From Smittia aterrima (lineage: Eukaryota; Arthropoda; Insecta; Diptera; Chironomidae): a stretch of DNA of 64,000 nucleotides. How positions within the stretch are numbered: position 1 is the stretch's first letter; each line of letters begins with the position of its first letter. Below are positions 11,863 to 24,400 of the stretch, piece after piece. Both the position numbers and the translations under genes were made by a program. The notes beneath the pieces are model-generated. The model had not been told where the DNA came from, did not search any database, and was given only the letters and a program-made list of their open reading frames with translations. Location of the stretch: assembly GCA_033063855.1 (NCBI GenBank), contig CP093831.1, forward strand, positions 9,362,001-9,426,000, written 5' to 3'.

Positions 11863-14800
11863 TCAATTCACTTTCATGAATTCCGAGACATAAGCAGCTG
11901 CACCTTTACGATCAAAATGTCTAACACGGACGAACAAGAATGCTGCGACCAGCGATGCGACAGCTAATACTAAGAGTAACATGACTAATCCGCCAACAAA
12001 GCTTGGTACGGACATGCAAATAGTTTCGGGATCGACGGTGCGAGCTGATTGGATCACAACCGTTTCGTTGTTTGCGGCATTGTTAAGTGCAAAGCTGGAA
12101 AGAGAGGAAATATTTTATTAATTCCAATTTTCTTAATTTTCAAATCAGTTTTGTAAACTTACTTGACATCGCCTGGAGCGACGACTTGAATAGTTCTACT
12201 TGTGTTGACATCAGTCATCTCTTGTGCGTCGCGTTTGTAGATTCTTGGCTTCACAACAAAGCTCATCGATTCAGTTTCTCTTCGTCGTCTTGCACCTCGA
12301 AGATCATCCAAGCCTTCAACTGATCGTGGTCGTCCACCGAGAGTCATCAAATTTCCGCTGTTATCGAAAGTGTCTTTCCTCTTAACTGTGCTATATCCTG
12401 ATTGACCAGGAGGAGGTGGTGGCGGCAAATGAACTTCATTTTGTTGAGGATTGGATTGTGTCTTCTGTTGCTGCTGCTGTTGTTGTTGCTGAGGTGACTG
12501 TGGCGGTTCATCACTTTCATTCTCAGCTGAGCTTGCATTTGGTCCAGTCTGAGCTTGTGGGGGAGGCACAACTGACTCTTGATTTTCAGAGTAAGCACCT
12601 GAAGCATCAGCTGCTGGATGTCTTGGATCGACGAAAGATGCTGGTGGAACTCCATATTCAGGAAGATGAGGCGCTCCATAATCTCCAGTTGGTCCTGGCA
12701 ATCCATATTCTCCAGACAAAGCTCCGCCTCCATGACCGCACTTAGGTTCAGGGCAATTGTATCGACAAACTTGAATAACGCATTGGAAGTGAACGTTCAT
12801 CGAGTCAGGGAATTTAAATGCTTGGAAGTACGCGAAGCTTACGACAGAAGCCGACGGTCCAAAGTTTTTAATCTTCTGGAATTTACTCATGATCTTTGGT
12901 CTTACAACGCATCCATGCTGATCAACGAGTTGAATTGGTGCACGTTTTCCATCGTGAGCAACGCAGTTTCTCACCAGCATATCAAACTTGTTTTCGTCAT
13001 CTTTGATTGCCAACACCATTGTCATCGTTTGACCGATCTTCACAATTCCGCTGACCTCTGACGCCCACGGACCTTTGCCGACTTGAATTTGCATCCAGCA
13101 TTGAAGATTATCTCCCAAGAAGTTTGCTGTGACAGCGTGAAGCATGTCGACTTGGAAAGGTCGGAAGGTGACGGCCTTCTCGTAGAAGTCGTACCACGTG
13201 CAACGCAATTTACGAGCCTGATCCCAAACCTCCTGCACATAAGGATCGTATTGAATGATGATTGTGTTCTCAACATAACTTCCCGATGGCGTTGGTGAAC
13301 CGTATTGGTTAGCGTTGTGATTGGCTGAGCTTGACATTCCACAGCTGTTGAGGAAAATCTCGAAGGTGGCACTGAGATGACCAGCTCCTGGCTTCATGTG
13401 AACACAATGCCCGTCACTGTAGAAACCCTTTGAGAAGATCATTCCGTAGAACGGCCGATCGAACTCAATGTTAACTCGCATGTGCGTTTTCTCGCATTGC
13501 ACTTGAAGATGTTTGATTTGAGGGTTGTCGGAAGTTGCTGCTAATGGCCATGCTGCTTCTTCTCCACCGTGAGAATTGCCAGCTGATCCCCCTCCGGTTT
13601 GGCCTCCTGGAGTTCCATAAACTGGCGCTGGCCCGGGTGGTCCATAAACGCTTCTATGTTCTAATGGCAGTGCTGCTGAATCAACTAATGGTGCATCACA
13701 ATGTACTTTCTGTAATAGAGAACGAGAGGAAATGGTTGAATTGGTAATGCGTCCAGTACCAGACAGTTAGTCTAACGCTTGAATCTGGCTCATTAAAACA
13801 ACAAAACGAGATGAGAAGCTTCCATCCCTAATTAATCTTCGTGTGGAAATTAGCGCATACTTAAACCATCTCATCATATCAATGCACAAACCGAATCAAC
13901 GAGAAAGAAAAGCGAAAAGTTGATTTTTTTTTGTTTTCGGAGAAACAAGCCGCGCTACGAGAAGCGAAACTTTCTTCTTTAACTGTGGCGCTACTTTTAT
14001 TCACTTCTTCTCTTCTTCCCATTCCAATAGGCATCGCATTTATAAATATGTATGAAAAATATTTTTATGGAAAGAGAGATTTCTTTTTCATTGATTCTGG
14101 TTTGCCGTGGCGAGAAGAAAAATACTTTTTTGCTTTATTCAATCCACATTAATTAAATATTTTCGAGTGCTATGTGTTCGACTCGTCTCGACGCAACATT
14201 GTTGTTGACTTGGACCTGGAAGGCACTTTTGCTTCTTGTTTTTGATCGTTCGGCATGAAAGCAGTTGAGTGAATGAGAAGAAATGTGTATCAACTTTTCT
14301 AGGCCAATAATTATTTTATTGAATCGATGAAAATGTGCAGAAGCGATGAAGGAGGCGACGATGTCGGCTATTGCTATGATCGTTCAAAGCCACCCACTTT
14401 TAGAAGCCATTAACCGATCTCGCGCGCTTTAAATTATCTCGGGGAACAACCTTGTCTTGTAGAGTTTGATTGAATGCTAATTGCGATGATTTTCTCGAGC
14501 CGGATTATGACGAGGGAAAAGTGAGAAAATGTGGAATGGAAAGTAGGCGCATTGTTGACGACGACGACGAAGCTGCACTTGTTACAGTTAAACATTTCCA
14601 TCTCACTCTCCCCACATAAGCTAACCGAGCATCCATCAATCATTTTCGTCTTTTAAGGCAGCAATTTTCTTATTTGATTTATGATGATAGATCTTGTAAA
14701 TGAGATGAATAAACCGAAGAGACTCGTTTGTTTGTCGTTGAATGAGTGAAAAGCAAAAGCTGCACGAGGAAAAAGCTCACGCGCTTAATTGAATGCTTTG

Positions 14801-15453
14801 TCTCTCTCACTCTCGCAACGACGATAATTTCGAATATTTACAAGTCGCTTTTATTTGAGTGGAAGTGGGTCAATAAGCCGGAGGGAGATCTCGCCCTTGA
14901 ACTTCAAAAGCCGAATTCGGCGATGACTTGGGGATATCTGAAGATAAAGCGACGTAGCTAATCAAAACGAACGTGAGAGTCGTTTAGTTAAATGCTTTTT
15001 TGAGTCAAAAGCTAAAGGAAATTAAACGATTATGTGTGTCAGATTTGCGTCTGGTCGGTTGGATCAAGCCGAATTCTTTTTTTTTGTGGTCTTTTGTTTT
15101 ATCCGCAGCAATCAATGCCGCAGCCGATAACCGAATCGCAAATGTGGGTCATTCAAAGCGATGAATACCAAAATGTAAAGAAATGAAATCTCAAAACGAT
15201 TGGCGAGCACACGTGATGATCAATTAGTGGCGAAGTAAATAATAAAAGGCGAGCATTTGGCTAATAGCATTTGCTTCTTCTTAATTTCGTTTGATGTTCC
15301 ATGAGCCACGAAGAAAAGAAAGAAAAGAGAAAATGGCTCAATTCTGCTTCGAATGATCGCGCAATTAGTGAAAATTAGATTGTTACTTACATTTAAACTT
15401 AAAGCTACTACTAGAAGAATTATCGCGACTATCGATCGCGATCTGTCCCCCAT
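11863..15453 (-). CDS. ZP-domain transmembrane cuticle protein, dusky / dusky-like / miniature group
   Basis: Reverse-strand exons 15453-15391 (signal peptide), 13709-12163 and 12094-11863 join in phase to 613 aa. Residues 1-21 (MGDRSRSIVAIILLVVALSLN) are a signal sequence. A zona pellucida domain spans about residues 93-345 with its conserved cysteines (from VQCEKTHM to YNCPEPKC). Then come a Gly/Pro/Tyr-rich linker, a 9-Gln run (12465-12491), a poly-Pro run, a furin-type RRRR site (12279-12290), and a C-terminal TM helix (about residues 569-592) with a short basic tail. In flies such ZP proteins sit at the apical membrane of epidermal cells, are released by furin and organise the matrix shaping cuticle and hairs. 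The very strongly conserved ZP core fits dusky/dusky-like/miniature; I cannot decide which member. Intron 1 is 1.68 kb, intron 2 is 68 bp. Confidence 0.9.
13710..15390 (-). other. First intron of the ZP-domain gene
   Basis: Bounded on the reverse strand by donor GTAAGTAA (15390 downward) and an acceptor ending TTACAG at 13710. It separates the signal-peptide exon from the rest. Open frames inside it show no family motif, and I see no repeat. Confidence 0.8.
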
Positions 15454-18400
15454 CGTGTCTTCTTGTGTTTGTTACTATCTCAGCCTTGAATCGTGAACTA
15501 ATTAGATATCCTAGAGTTGGAGTGTTCGATGTTCGCAGCCGATCCTATTCGCTACGTCGATGCATTCATGAAATCTGCAAGATAAGAAATAAACGAAACT
15601 CATTAATCTCAATCCACGACACTTTCATTTCGATTGAAAAAACTTCGAGTGGAAAATTGCGAAATTTCTCTCGGGCGCGATACGGAAAATTCATTTTCTC
15701 ACTTTAACTTTTTATTTTTTTTGGATCATTTAATTGCTTTTTGGGTGAAAGTTTTTATTTCTTTTCTCATTGCACGATCTTAAAACTTTCTTACCCTTCT
15801 CGGATTAAAATCAATTTCACTTCTTATCAGATAATCATTTTAACTCTGTTCGCAAAAATGTTCCGAAACAGTTTTCAATCGATTAAGCTTAAGATAAATA
15901 TTGCACTTTGTTTCGCTCGGATATCTCGGATTGAAAGCAATTCAGTCTTGCAACAGTCAGCTCATAACTGAATTAACTTTTTTTTTATTTTCTTTCTTCT
16001 CGCTCGGCTTTAGGGGGAAGAGCAGAGCTTTTCTTTCTCCGCGCGATTGTTCCGTTCGAAGAGAAACTACTGAAATGAAATCGATGTTACAACACACACA
16101 CGCCGATGTTTCTCCTCCCGAAATGTGAGCAAATGCTCAATCCCAAGATTTTTCTTCTTTCCACATGCTTTCGTTTCATTCAAATAAATCAATATGTGTA
16201 GCAGTCGGTAGAGATATTGAAGCTTGTGGACGATCAAGCTCAGCCAGAAAGTGATTAATGCATGGCATGAATGTATTTGTAGCCGGAGTATGTTCCATTA
16301 ACCTACTGATATAGAACAATCTTTGAATTCTCTTTCTCTTCGTCTTGTGCAACTGTTATTGATGGAGAATTTCTTGTCAAGTGCATTGAAGGCGAAGGGC
16401 GCGACGCTTTCCCAGTTCAATGATCTTCACGAAGGAGACTCGCGGAACTAAAAACGTTTTTCTAGTTAAGAGTTGTTTAGATGGCTATCACGTTTGAAAA
16501 ATGCAAATATACGATCAGCAACAACCTCAAAAAAATTATCATAGTCGGAATGGAAAAATGAAAGTTTTTTTTTCTCTTCGCGAAGTTTCAACAAAGAAAA
16601 GAATTTGTCTTGAGGTGCGCGAAACCAAAATATTTACATAAATCTCTCACTGATTCGAAATTGTTTCTTTCTCTCGTGAGCTCCTCAACAATTCGTGCTA
16701 ATCACATGCGAAACCTCGAAACATTCCACGATGTGAATTCTCATTAAATCGATCGACAAACATCCCGAATTGATTGACTGTTTAGCTGCGGTCCCACATT
16801 CATTTATTTCAGCTCCACCCGAGAGATTTCTTCTCGATTTGCTGACTAAAAAGAAAGTTTTTCCATGTGCGTTCCGTTCCCAGCGCCCGCAATCGATGCT
16901 GCAGACAGGTGTAAGTGTTGTTTACCTTCTACAAGTTCGACAGATTTTTCGAAGGGAATTTGAAAAGTTGATTGAGAAATTGCTTTTAGGTTGAACACAC
17001 AGATCAGTCTCAAATGTCTTCGGGAAACTATTTATTTAGAGTCGACAATCTAAATATCTTTCCTCACTTATTTGTTATCGATGATGGAAGATTTTCTTCT
17101 TTCACGACATTTACTGTTAACTTTTTTTTTCAATAAGAAATCTGAGAGTTTCCTTTTGGTTGTTTACGTTTCTTGCGGTCACATCGGACCACACGAAATA
17201 TTTCTTCCGGAGTCAAATTAGCAGTTGAAAAGTGCAGTTAAAGGCAGACAAAGAAGTCTTGTTGTATGATGGAATGTCAGTCAGTGAAGCGACAATAAAA
17301 TAAAATTCAGAAGCCCGTGACTCGACTGATTTTAGTCTTCGTTCTTCTCTCTGTTGCCCTCATCCGCTTTAACCTGCTCCGCGTGTTTGCCATGCTGGGA
17401 AAGCCTTTGAACATCTCAGTTTTCGGTCTCTTCGCTTTCTTCCCTCACTCGAGCATGGATCAAGAACGCATTATTGAAAAGGAACAGGATATTAAAATGC
17501 AATCAACGAAAATTATGGTTCCCGCATCTTGCTCTTAAATTGTTTTCGATCTCAACTCATTCGTTTATTTAATGGAATGATGAATTGTGAACAGACCACT
17601 GCGTGATCCACCAAAAAAACGATTAAATTCAATAAAGCCACGAAAGGATTTAGATATTTCCAGTGGCGCGGTCTTTAAAGTAGAAAATTGAAACATTCTT
17701 TGACTTTATCTTCATTGCGTGATTTCGTCTTGAGTTTGAGAAGTCTCTGATTTAACAATTCACTTTCTTCCTAATCAAGCGACCTTCGACTAATGATTAG
17801 TTGCATCAAATGCTTTTATAAGTCGATATACAACACAACAAACTATCTCACACCCCTTTCGGTTGAAAAGATTTCTTCACAAATGAAAGAAATTGGAAAT
17901 AAATGGAGTCCAACGATCAAAATGATGATTTATGTTCTGCCCGGGGTCTCTTGAGTTATTTAATCTGTAATTTCAGCCACGAAGCTCATTTCGCTTTCTC
18001 TCGTAACATCCTTTTAGGAAGCAAGCATGAAATGCTCGATTTTGAATTCTCATCGTAATCAAAGGAGTCGCGAGTGGGATTTAATGTAATCCGTTCCAAA
18101 AATAATTAAAATTAAGCGCTTGAATGCATTTTATCCACATACACAGAACGCGCTGGTGGTTTGGGGAGGTCCAAGGCGAAAAGTGCTTGCTCATCAACGG
18201 CTTTTCTGGTTTGATCGTGGTGGAATTTGAAGTGCCTTCGGACTCTTTGAAATCTCTTTCGAATGAGATTCAGAGTAGAAAAATTTAATAAGCGCGAGCA
18301 ATGGAAGAAAAAAAAATGTGCAACACAAGCACTCTTGGAAGTAAAGTATGTTAAAGCATGAATCGGTCGTTTTCTTGCACTGAATATTTTGCAGCAGAAA

Positions 18401-21400
18401 AAGAAAATCATCGAGCAGATATTTACTGCATTCCCTGATGCATTAACTCGACTCATTCTCTTCGTTATTCAATCTTCTTACGAGTCAAAGCAATATCCAA
18501 ACAGTGAAACGAACGTGTAGGCGACTTAAACTTTCCATTTTTTTTGCCAATTCCGTTCTCTTCGTTTTCACTTTCTTATTTCTTCTGTTGTTGTTTAGTT
18601 CAAGAACCTTTTTGCTTTATTATGCATGAAGCGTTTCTCTTGCAGCCTCTTGGAAACGAGACTGAACTTTTCCGGCCAATGATCGGTTCCTCCGTTATTT
18701 ACGAGCGTCCATCTCAGTTTCCCTCGAAGAATCACGTTAGAGCTGCTAATTACGTCTGCTTAGCTTCATTTTTCGGTGAATTGAAAACTAGTTATTTGCT
18801 AATTCATGAGTTGAAGCTGCCGAACATTAAACGAAGCGCAGAATAATTGAATTAAATACTCTTCGGCCTGGAAACTCTCAGAATTTCGATGATCCAATGA
18901 TCTTAATTGAACAAATATCTTCGAAATATTTAATGGAATTGCGCACAGTTTGAAATTGAGACGTCAAAGTGAAATAGTCGCTACGTGCTGGGCAAGGCCT
19001 CGAGAGTGAAATGTACGAAGTAGGCGCACTTATGAATGTTAATTATTTCATTTCGGCGTCGTGTCTTCTGTTGCTGTCGTACAATGTGAGATGAAGTGTT
19101 CCTGTTTCTCGTCATTATCATCAGAAACAGAAAGACTTTGTCGAACGGAACATATCTCGCTTTCAGTTGGCGGTAAACGAAACGAGTGTAAATAAAGAGA
19201 AAAATGAAAAATTATTCATGACGGACAACGAAACTGGATTTTGACAAAAAGCCCCGGAGATTTCTAATTTTGGAATCTAAAGCGCGAGCTAAGAGCGACC
19301 GCGACACTGAGAGTCAGTCTGGTTGGTCTGCTTGTCGTCTTATTGTAAAAAGCAGAAAACGAAGCAGAGAAAAATCGAATCTAGGTGAACTAGTTGAAAA
19401 TTTCTCCATTTTTCCATCGCACAATGCCACAAAGATCGTCGCAGCTTCTCGTTTACTTCTCTCTCAAAAAGTAATTTATTCGAAGAAAAAAAAATTAATC
19501 AGATGAAATGAATATAAAGAAAAATATTAATTGACAGCAGACTGTGTTTTTACGGGTTCGGTTGGTGCATAAATAATAATAAATGAGATGGCATTTGATT
19601 TCGTTTACGAATGGAATGTCGTGATTGGATTAGCGATCAACAACAAGTGGATTAGCTCCAGCTGATTCCTCATTTCATTTCCTTTTCCCAAAGACTCCAA
19701 CTCTCTCGAAGCAAGCGAACAGAACACGAATCTCGAAACAATTTGCTTGTCATTGGTAATCGATACTCGTCACTGTCAGCCGCAGAAACTTTCGCTACAA
19801 TCTTCATTACAACTTCCATGCTTAATTAGTGCAGTTGATTAGTATGTTGAGAGTCTCAACGTAGAAACGAAAGAAGACTGCGCTGCTTGCTCATAGTAAT
19901 CGAGTGCGTGTGCTCATCGGTTTGTAGATGGAAGAGTTAACGAAATAACAAGTCGCAAGTGAAGAGCAATTGAAATTCTTTTGATAGCTTCACTCATTTT
20001 TCCATTGTCTGCTAGCGACTTAAACAAAGATTACGATCACAAATGGAAAAGAAAGTTTCTCGTTCACTTGTTAGTTGCGCTCGAAGCTCGCGCTATTGTC
20101 TCAAGAATTTGTGATATTTGCGATGCAACAAACATTGCTCAATTTAATGACAATTTAAAGTCTTACGAAATCCCCTTACGATTGTCAGAAGAGTTTGTGA
20201 TGCGATGGAATTCAAGGAGTTGCGTTCGTCACAGTAAATTATTAGTCTCCGCTTTAATTGATTATAATTCTTTGAAAGCCTCAAGCAAGAAGATTCTTCC
20301 AACAATAGCTTAATAGCTTTTACAACACTCTTACTTGCTCACTGAAAGACAAGCCAAAGTCTGGGCGTAATTAGAGTCTGACCTTCACCTACAATAGACG
20401 TTCTTACTTCTCTTCCTTCTACCTTCGCTTTCGTCTTGAAACGCTTATTGAGAATTATGAGCCAGACAGAATGAGATTCATTACCGCAAATGAAAAATTA
20501 TTGTAAGCTAGCGACTAATCGCTCTAAGATGCGGCGATGAAAGGATGTGCAATGAGTGGATTTCGAAACATTTTTATGAAAGCTTTTCTTACTTCATTAA
20601 AATTTATCGCTCGTTGACTGAGCGAGAGCAAGAGCAAAGAGTTATTAATTGAACTTTCTATTTTCACTGGATTCTGCTTTCAAAGAAGAGATTAATGCCC
20701 TCGGTTGATGTTGTAAGATCCGTTTGCCTTTTATAAGAACACTCTCGTTGGAAAAAAAAGTTATTCAACAAAGTCTCGAAGGAGTTAGAGAGGTCAGTTT
20801 TGTGGCTTCCTAATTGGATGAGAGCTCGATCATCAATCAATCAATCATCTTCACTCTCGCTGCTTGTTATCACAGTTGGACTCATTCCAAACTGTGTAGT
20901 CAACCTCAATAAGCTACCGTGATGGCAACTTCAGTCATTGTTTGAAATTTCATCGTCAATTGCATTCTTTGCGCTTTCCTGTCAGATTAAACTTGTCGAC
21001 AAGCTAAGTTTCCCAAATAAATGTTGAATAAAGAAAGAATGAAGCATCGCTAAAGGGTGAAAGTTTTCTTTCTTCACTCGTCGACTGTTAATTTCTTGGT
21101 CACTTGGTTAATGAAAAGAATCGTGAACGATTGTGCTTCATTCGTTTTAGTCGCAGACAAAGCTATCTACGATGTTGTCAATTTGCTTTGCAGATTTGCC
21201 AAATGCTTTTGAACTCCAACCCGAAAACAAGCGCTAAACTTTTACTAATTTTAAAATCATTTCTAACAACGGAACGCGTTTTCTTTCCCATAGCCTTGAA
21301 GGCATAACAATGAACCCACGAAGAAAGCATTCTGCAAAAGTCGTTGCCCAGCCGACTGCTCGCTCCCTTTGCCGAAACCGAAAGAAGAAACGAATGAGTA

Positions 21401-24400
21401 GTCAAGACAGAGAGAGAGAAGAGAAGAAAAAAACCTGCACAAGTTTTGCAAGAAGTGAAAATGTGCCAAAGTGAAAGTAAAGCAAGCTCTGTGTAGCACA
21501 TTAAACTCTTCTCGGCACCGAAAGCGGTTCTAAAAGAAATGCTTTTCCACATTTCGTTATCTTGTTCCGGTTTGTAAATTTCTTCCCTCCATCTCACTTC
21601 GATTGGCTCGACTCGTTCTTGTTAATCTCGCCATGTGTGCGTCATTCCTTTTTATTCCGCAAATGAGTAAAAGTTGCACATTGTTCCACTTTGATAAAAT
21701 GTAAGCTACTGAGGCCGTAAAGAACTCTTTCATCAACAGTTTTTCATAAATCAATTGTCGGCTGCTGTTGCTGCTCAACCGCACACTTTAATGTCATCAA
21801 TTCAATTTACTTCTTGATTCAATACACTGCTGTTCATCATCTCCGTTAACCAGAGACTTGAGCAAATTCCTCTTCACTCGAGAGCTATTTAACCACTTAA
21901 CGCATTTTCCTTCACTGAAGATCCGCAAAGTGTTTTTCCACTCAAGTTCCGCAAAAGCTTTTTTCACTCACCTAAATGCAAACTTGAATCTATTTTCTTT
22001 TATCCTTTCCGGTTTAGATTTAAAATTTCGATTTTCTCACTTTTCCTTTCAACCGGATTATCCACAAAATAATTATTCTTGTTTAATTTCTGTTTCTTTT
22101 ATTCCTTTGTTTTCACTTAGAACCACTTGAGGGTGGAATTTAAATTTTTGAATTTTTTTTTCGGAAACACAAACGGCTAAGTGCTCACTCGACAGCGATT
22201 CGAACAGCAATATCAAAATTTCACTCGTGTTCCAACATTTTATACGGCGAGAAAGTTTGACCTCCTTCTGGTGTATTATTATTGTTTTTCTTAACGATTT
22301 TATGTTGAGCGATGGTTTGGTGTTGGTGATGACTACGAAGAGATGGAAGGTTGTCAATGACGTCAAAGCAACTCGATCAATGAAGAATTTCATAATTTTT
22401 AAAAGGAAAAGTTTCAAGAAAATCAATTTTTCCGCAAAAGTTTCATCACAAAATTTTCGATCGTCCCCGAATCGAAGAAAGCAACTGCAATAGCTTTTAA
22501 CACTCAAAGAAAACTCTCAACAAACACACACACAATCGATTCGCAGCCCGTCAAACGAGACCAGACGTCGCAAGAATGCTTTCCTGAGATTTTCATCATG
22601 TTTTGTTATTTTTTTTCGCCTCGCGTAATTTTCTCTTTCATTGGATCAATCAATCGCGGCACAAGTCATCGCTTTCGTGAAACGAAAAGAAAACAAGAGA
22701 CGAATTATCATGCAAATGGTTGATGAGTTGATTCATGTAGACCGGCGGCAATCATTCGGTACTCGATCTGAAATTAATAGCGATGATTGCTCAAAGTGAT
22801 GATGAAGTGATTGAGTTTTCGCTTCGACATGATGCGATCATCGTTTGGCTTTTCCAAGTGCGCGCAACATTGTGCAATGTCGATCGTGACTAACAACGGA
22901 TCTACGTTTGGAATTTCAAACATTTCAGGTGCTGCTGAAAATGTGAATTGCGCAAAACCTCTTGAGACGACGACGACGACGATTGTTATGAGTCAATTGA
23001 AAGAAATCACTTTCACTCGCAAATTGGAAATTCGTAGGTGTCTCGATTTCATATTTGTAAATGGTATTAACGGCTCATCAGCTTCAAGGCCCAGCCTGGT
23101 TTCTGAATGCAATCATTGACAATTTCGTTTTCTTGCAAAACTTTTTTCTTGCTCAGCTTTTACTTAAGTTGCGGAAACATTTTTTCTTTCGAACTTGAAA
23201 TAAAGAATCAAATGAATTTACTTTTTACTGTGAAGAATTTATTGAATTGCCAGAAAAGAAATTTGATTAAAACTCTTTTTTGTTATGCAGGAAGAAGTTG
23301 ATTGTTTGATTATTTCGTGAACTGGGAATTTAATTGTGCGAGGAAAAAATATTTTTTAAGCTTTCAAGAAACAAACCGAACACGTTATCGGCTGATTCTT
23401 ATCTTCATGCAGCCGCAGCATGAAAGTTTTCAATGTCAATGGTTAATTAAAACTTATCTCGAACAAGATAAAGCAAAATGTAGGTGAATGGCTTAAGGAA
23501 TTTCGACGAAATTTCAATATTACAACTGACAACTCCCGGATTGTCTTTTTCCTGCGTTTGCAACCAATCGAACGATGATGAAATTTGAGAAATTAGCATA
23601 AATTTACACTTGACGGATGTTCGAGCAATCAAAACAAACAGAAAAAAGCAAATCAAGGTTTCTTGGTCAAGTCGGCGGCGTGACAACAAGAAAGTTTGTA
23701 TCGATCTCATCAGCAGGACTCGTTAAGCTCTCGTACACAAAGCCTAACAACTGATGTAGGTAAACATGCGTTCGTGTCATGTTCCATTTGAGCAGTAAGC
23801 AAACTGACATAACGTACAGTGCAAAGAAAAGAAAATTAAGCGACAATGACGTGCGCTACCGAATGAATCATCCAACAATACGCGAGTGCCTCAATTGAAT
23901 TGACGATCTCGTGTGCTCCGAAAAAAAAAGAAGTAAAATTATTATTCAACGAAAAAAATATTCATGAAATAAACATTACAACATAAACAACGACTGAAAG
24001 CATCCAAAAAGATTTCCGAGCTATTGTCTTTGCGCTTGTTCTTTTGACTGTTCCAAGCGAGTGAAAGTCATTTCATTAATCGGCTAAACATGCGTGAGCA
24101 TTCAAATTACGCAATTTCTCTGATTCACAACTTGTACGTCTTCAATTAGGAAAGAGATCGTGACCGGCGTCAGTAATCGACGAGCAATATTCAACAGCAG
24201 GTGACGATTCAATTTCAAAATGCGTGTCGATGCGATTGAATGAAAGTGTTGACCCACATTCCCATGCTTTTTGGTTTCTTCTTCTTCCGCCTACGAAGAA
24301 GGGCTACGAGCGACGCTCATTTAAAATGCAAATTCATGGGAGTCCTATCTTGTGAGGAGAACGGAATTGAAACGCGCGAAGCAATTAGATTGTTGAACAA

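Noticed and set aside
21178..21597. 139-codon reverse-strand open frame
   Set aside because: Starts only at GTG, contains no recognisable domain, no splice or promoter context, and lies in a gene desert where other unrelated frames of similar length occur.
22073..22507. 144-codon reverse-strand open frame overlapped by an 88-codon frame on the other strand
   Set aside because: GTG start, Lys/Ile/Leu-rich AT-driven composition and no family motif; likely chance.
22966..22982. Short GAC trinucleotide run, with other AC, AG and GTT tracts nearby and elsewhere
   Set aside because: Only a few units each; ordinary low-complexity sequence.
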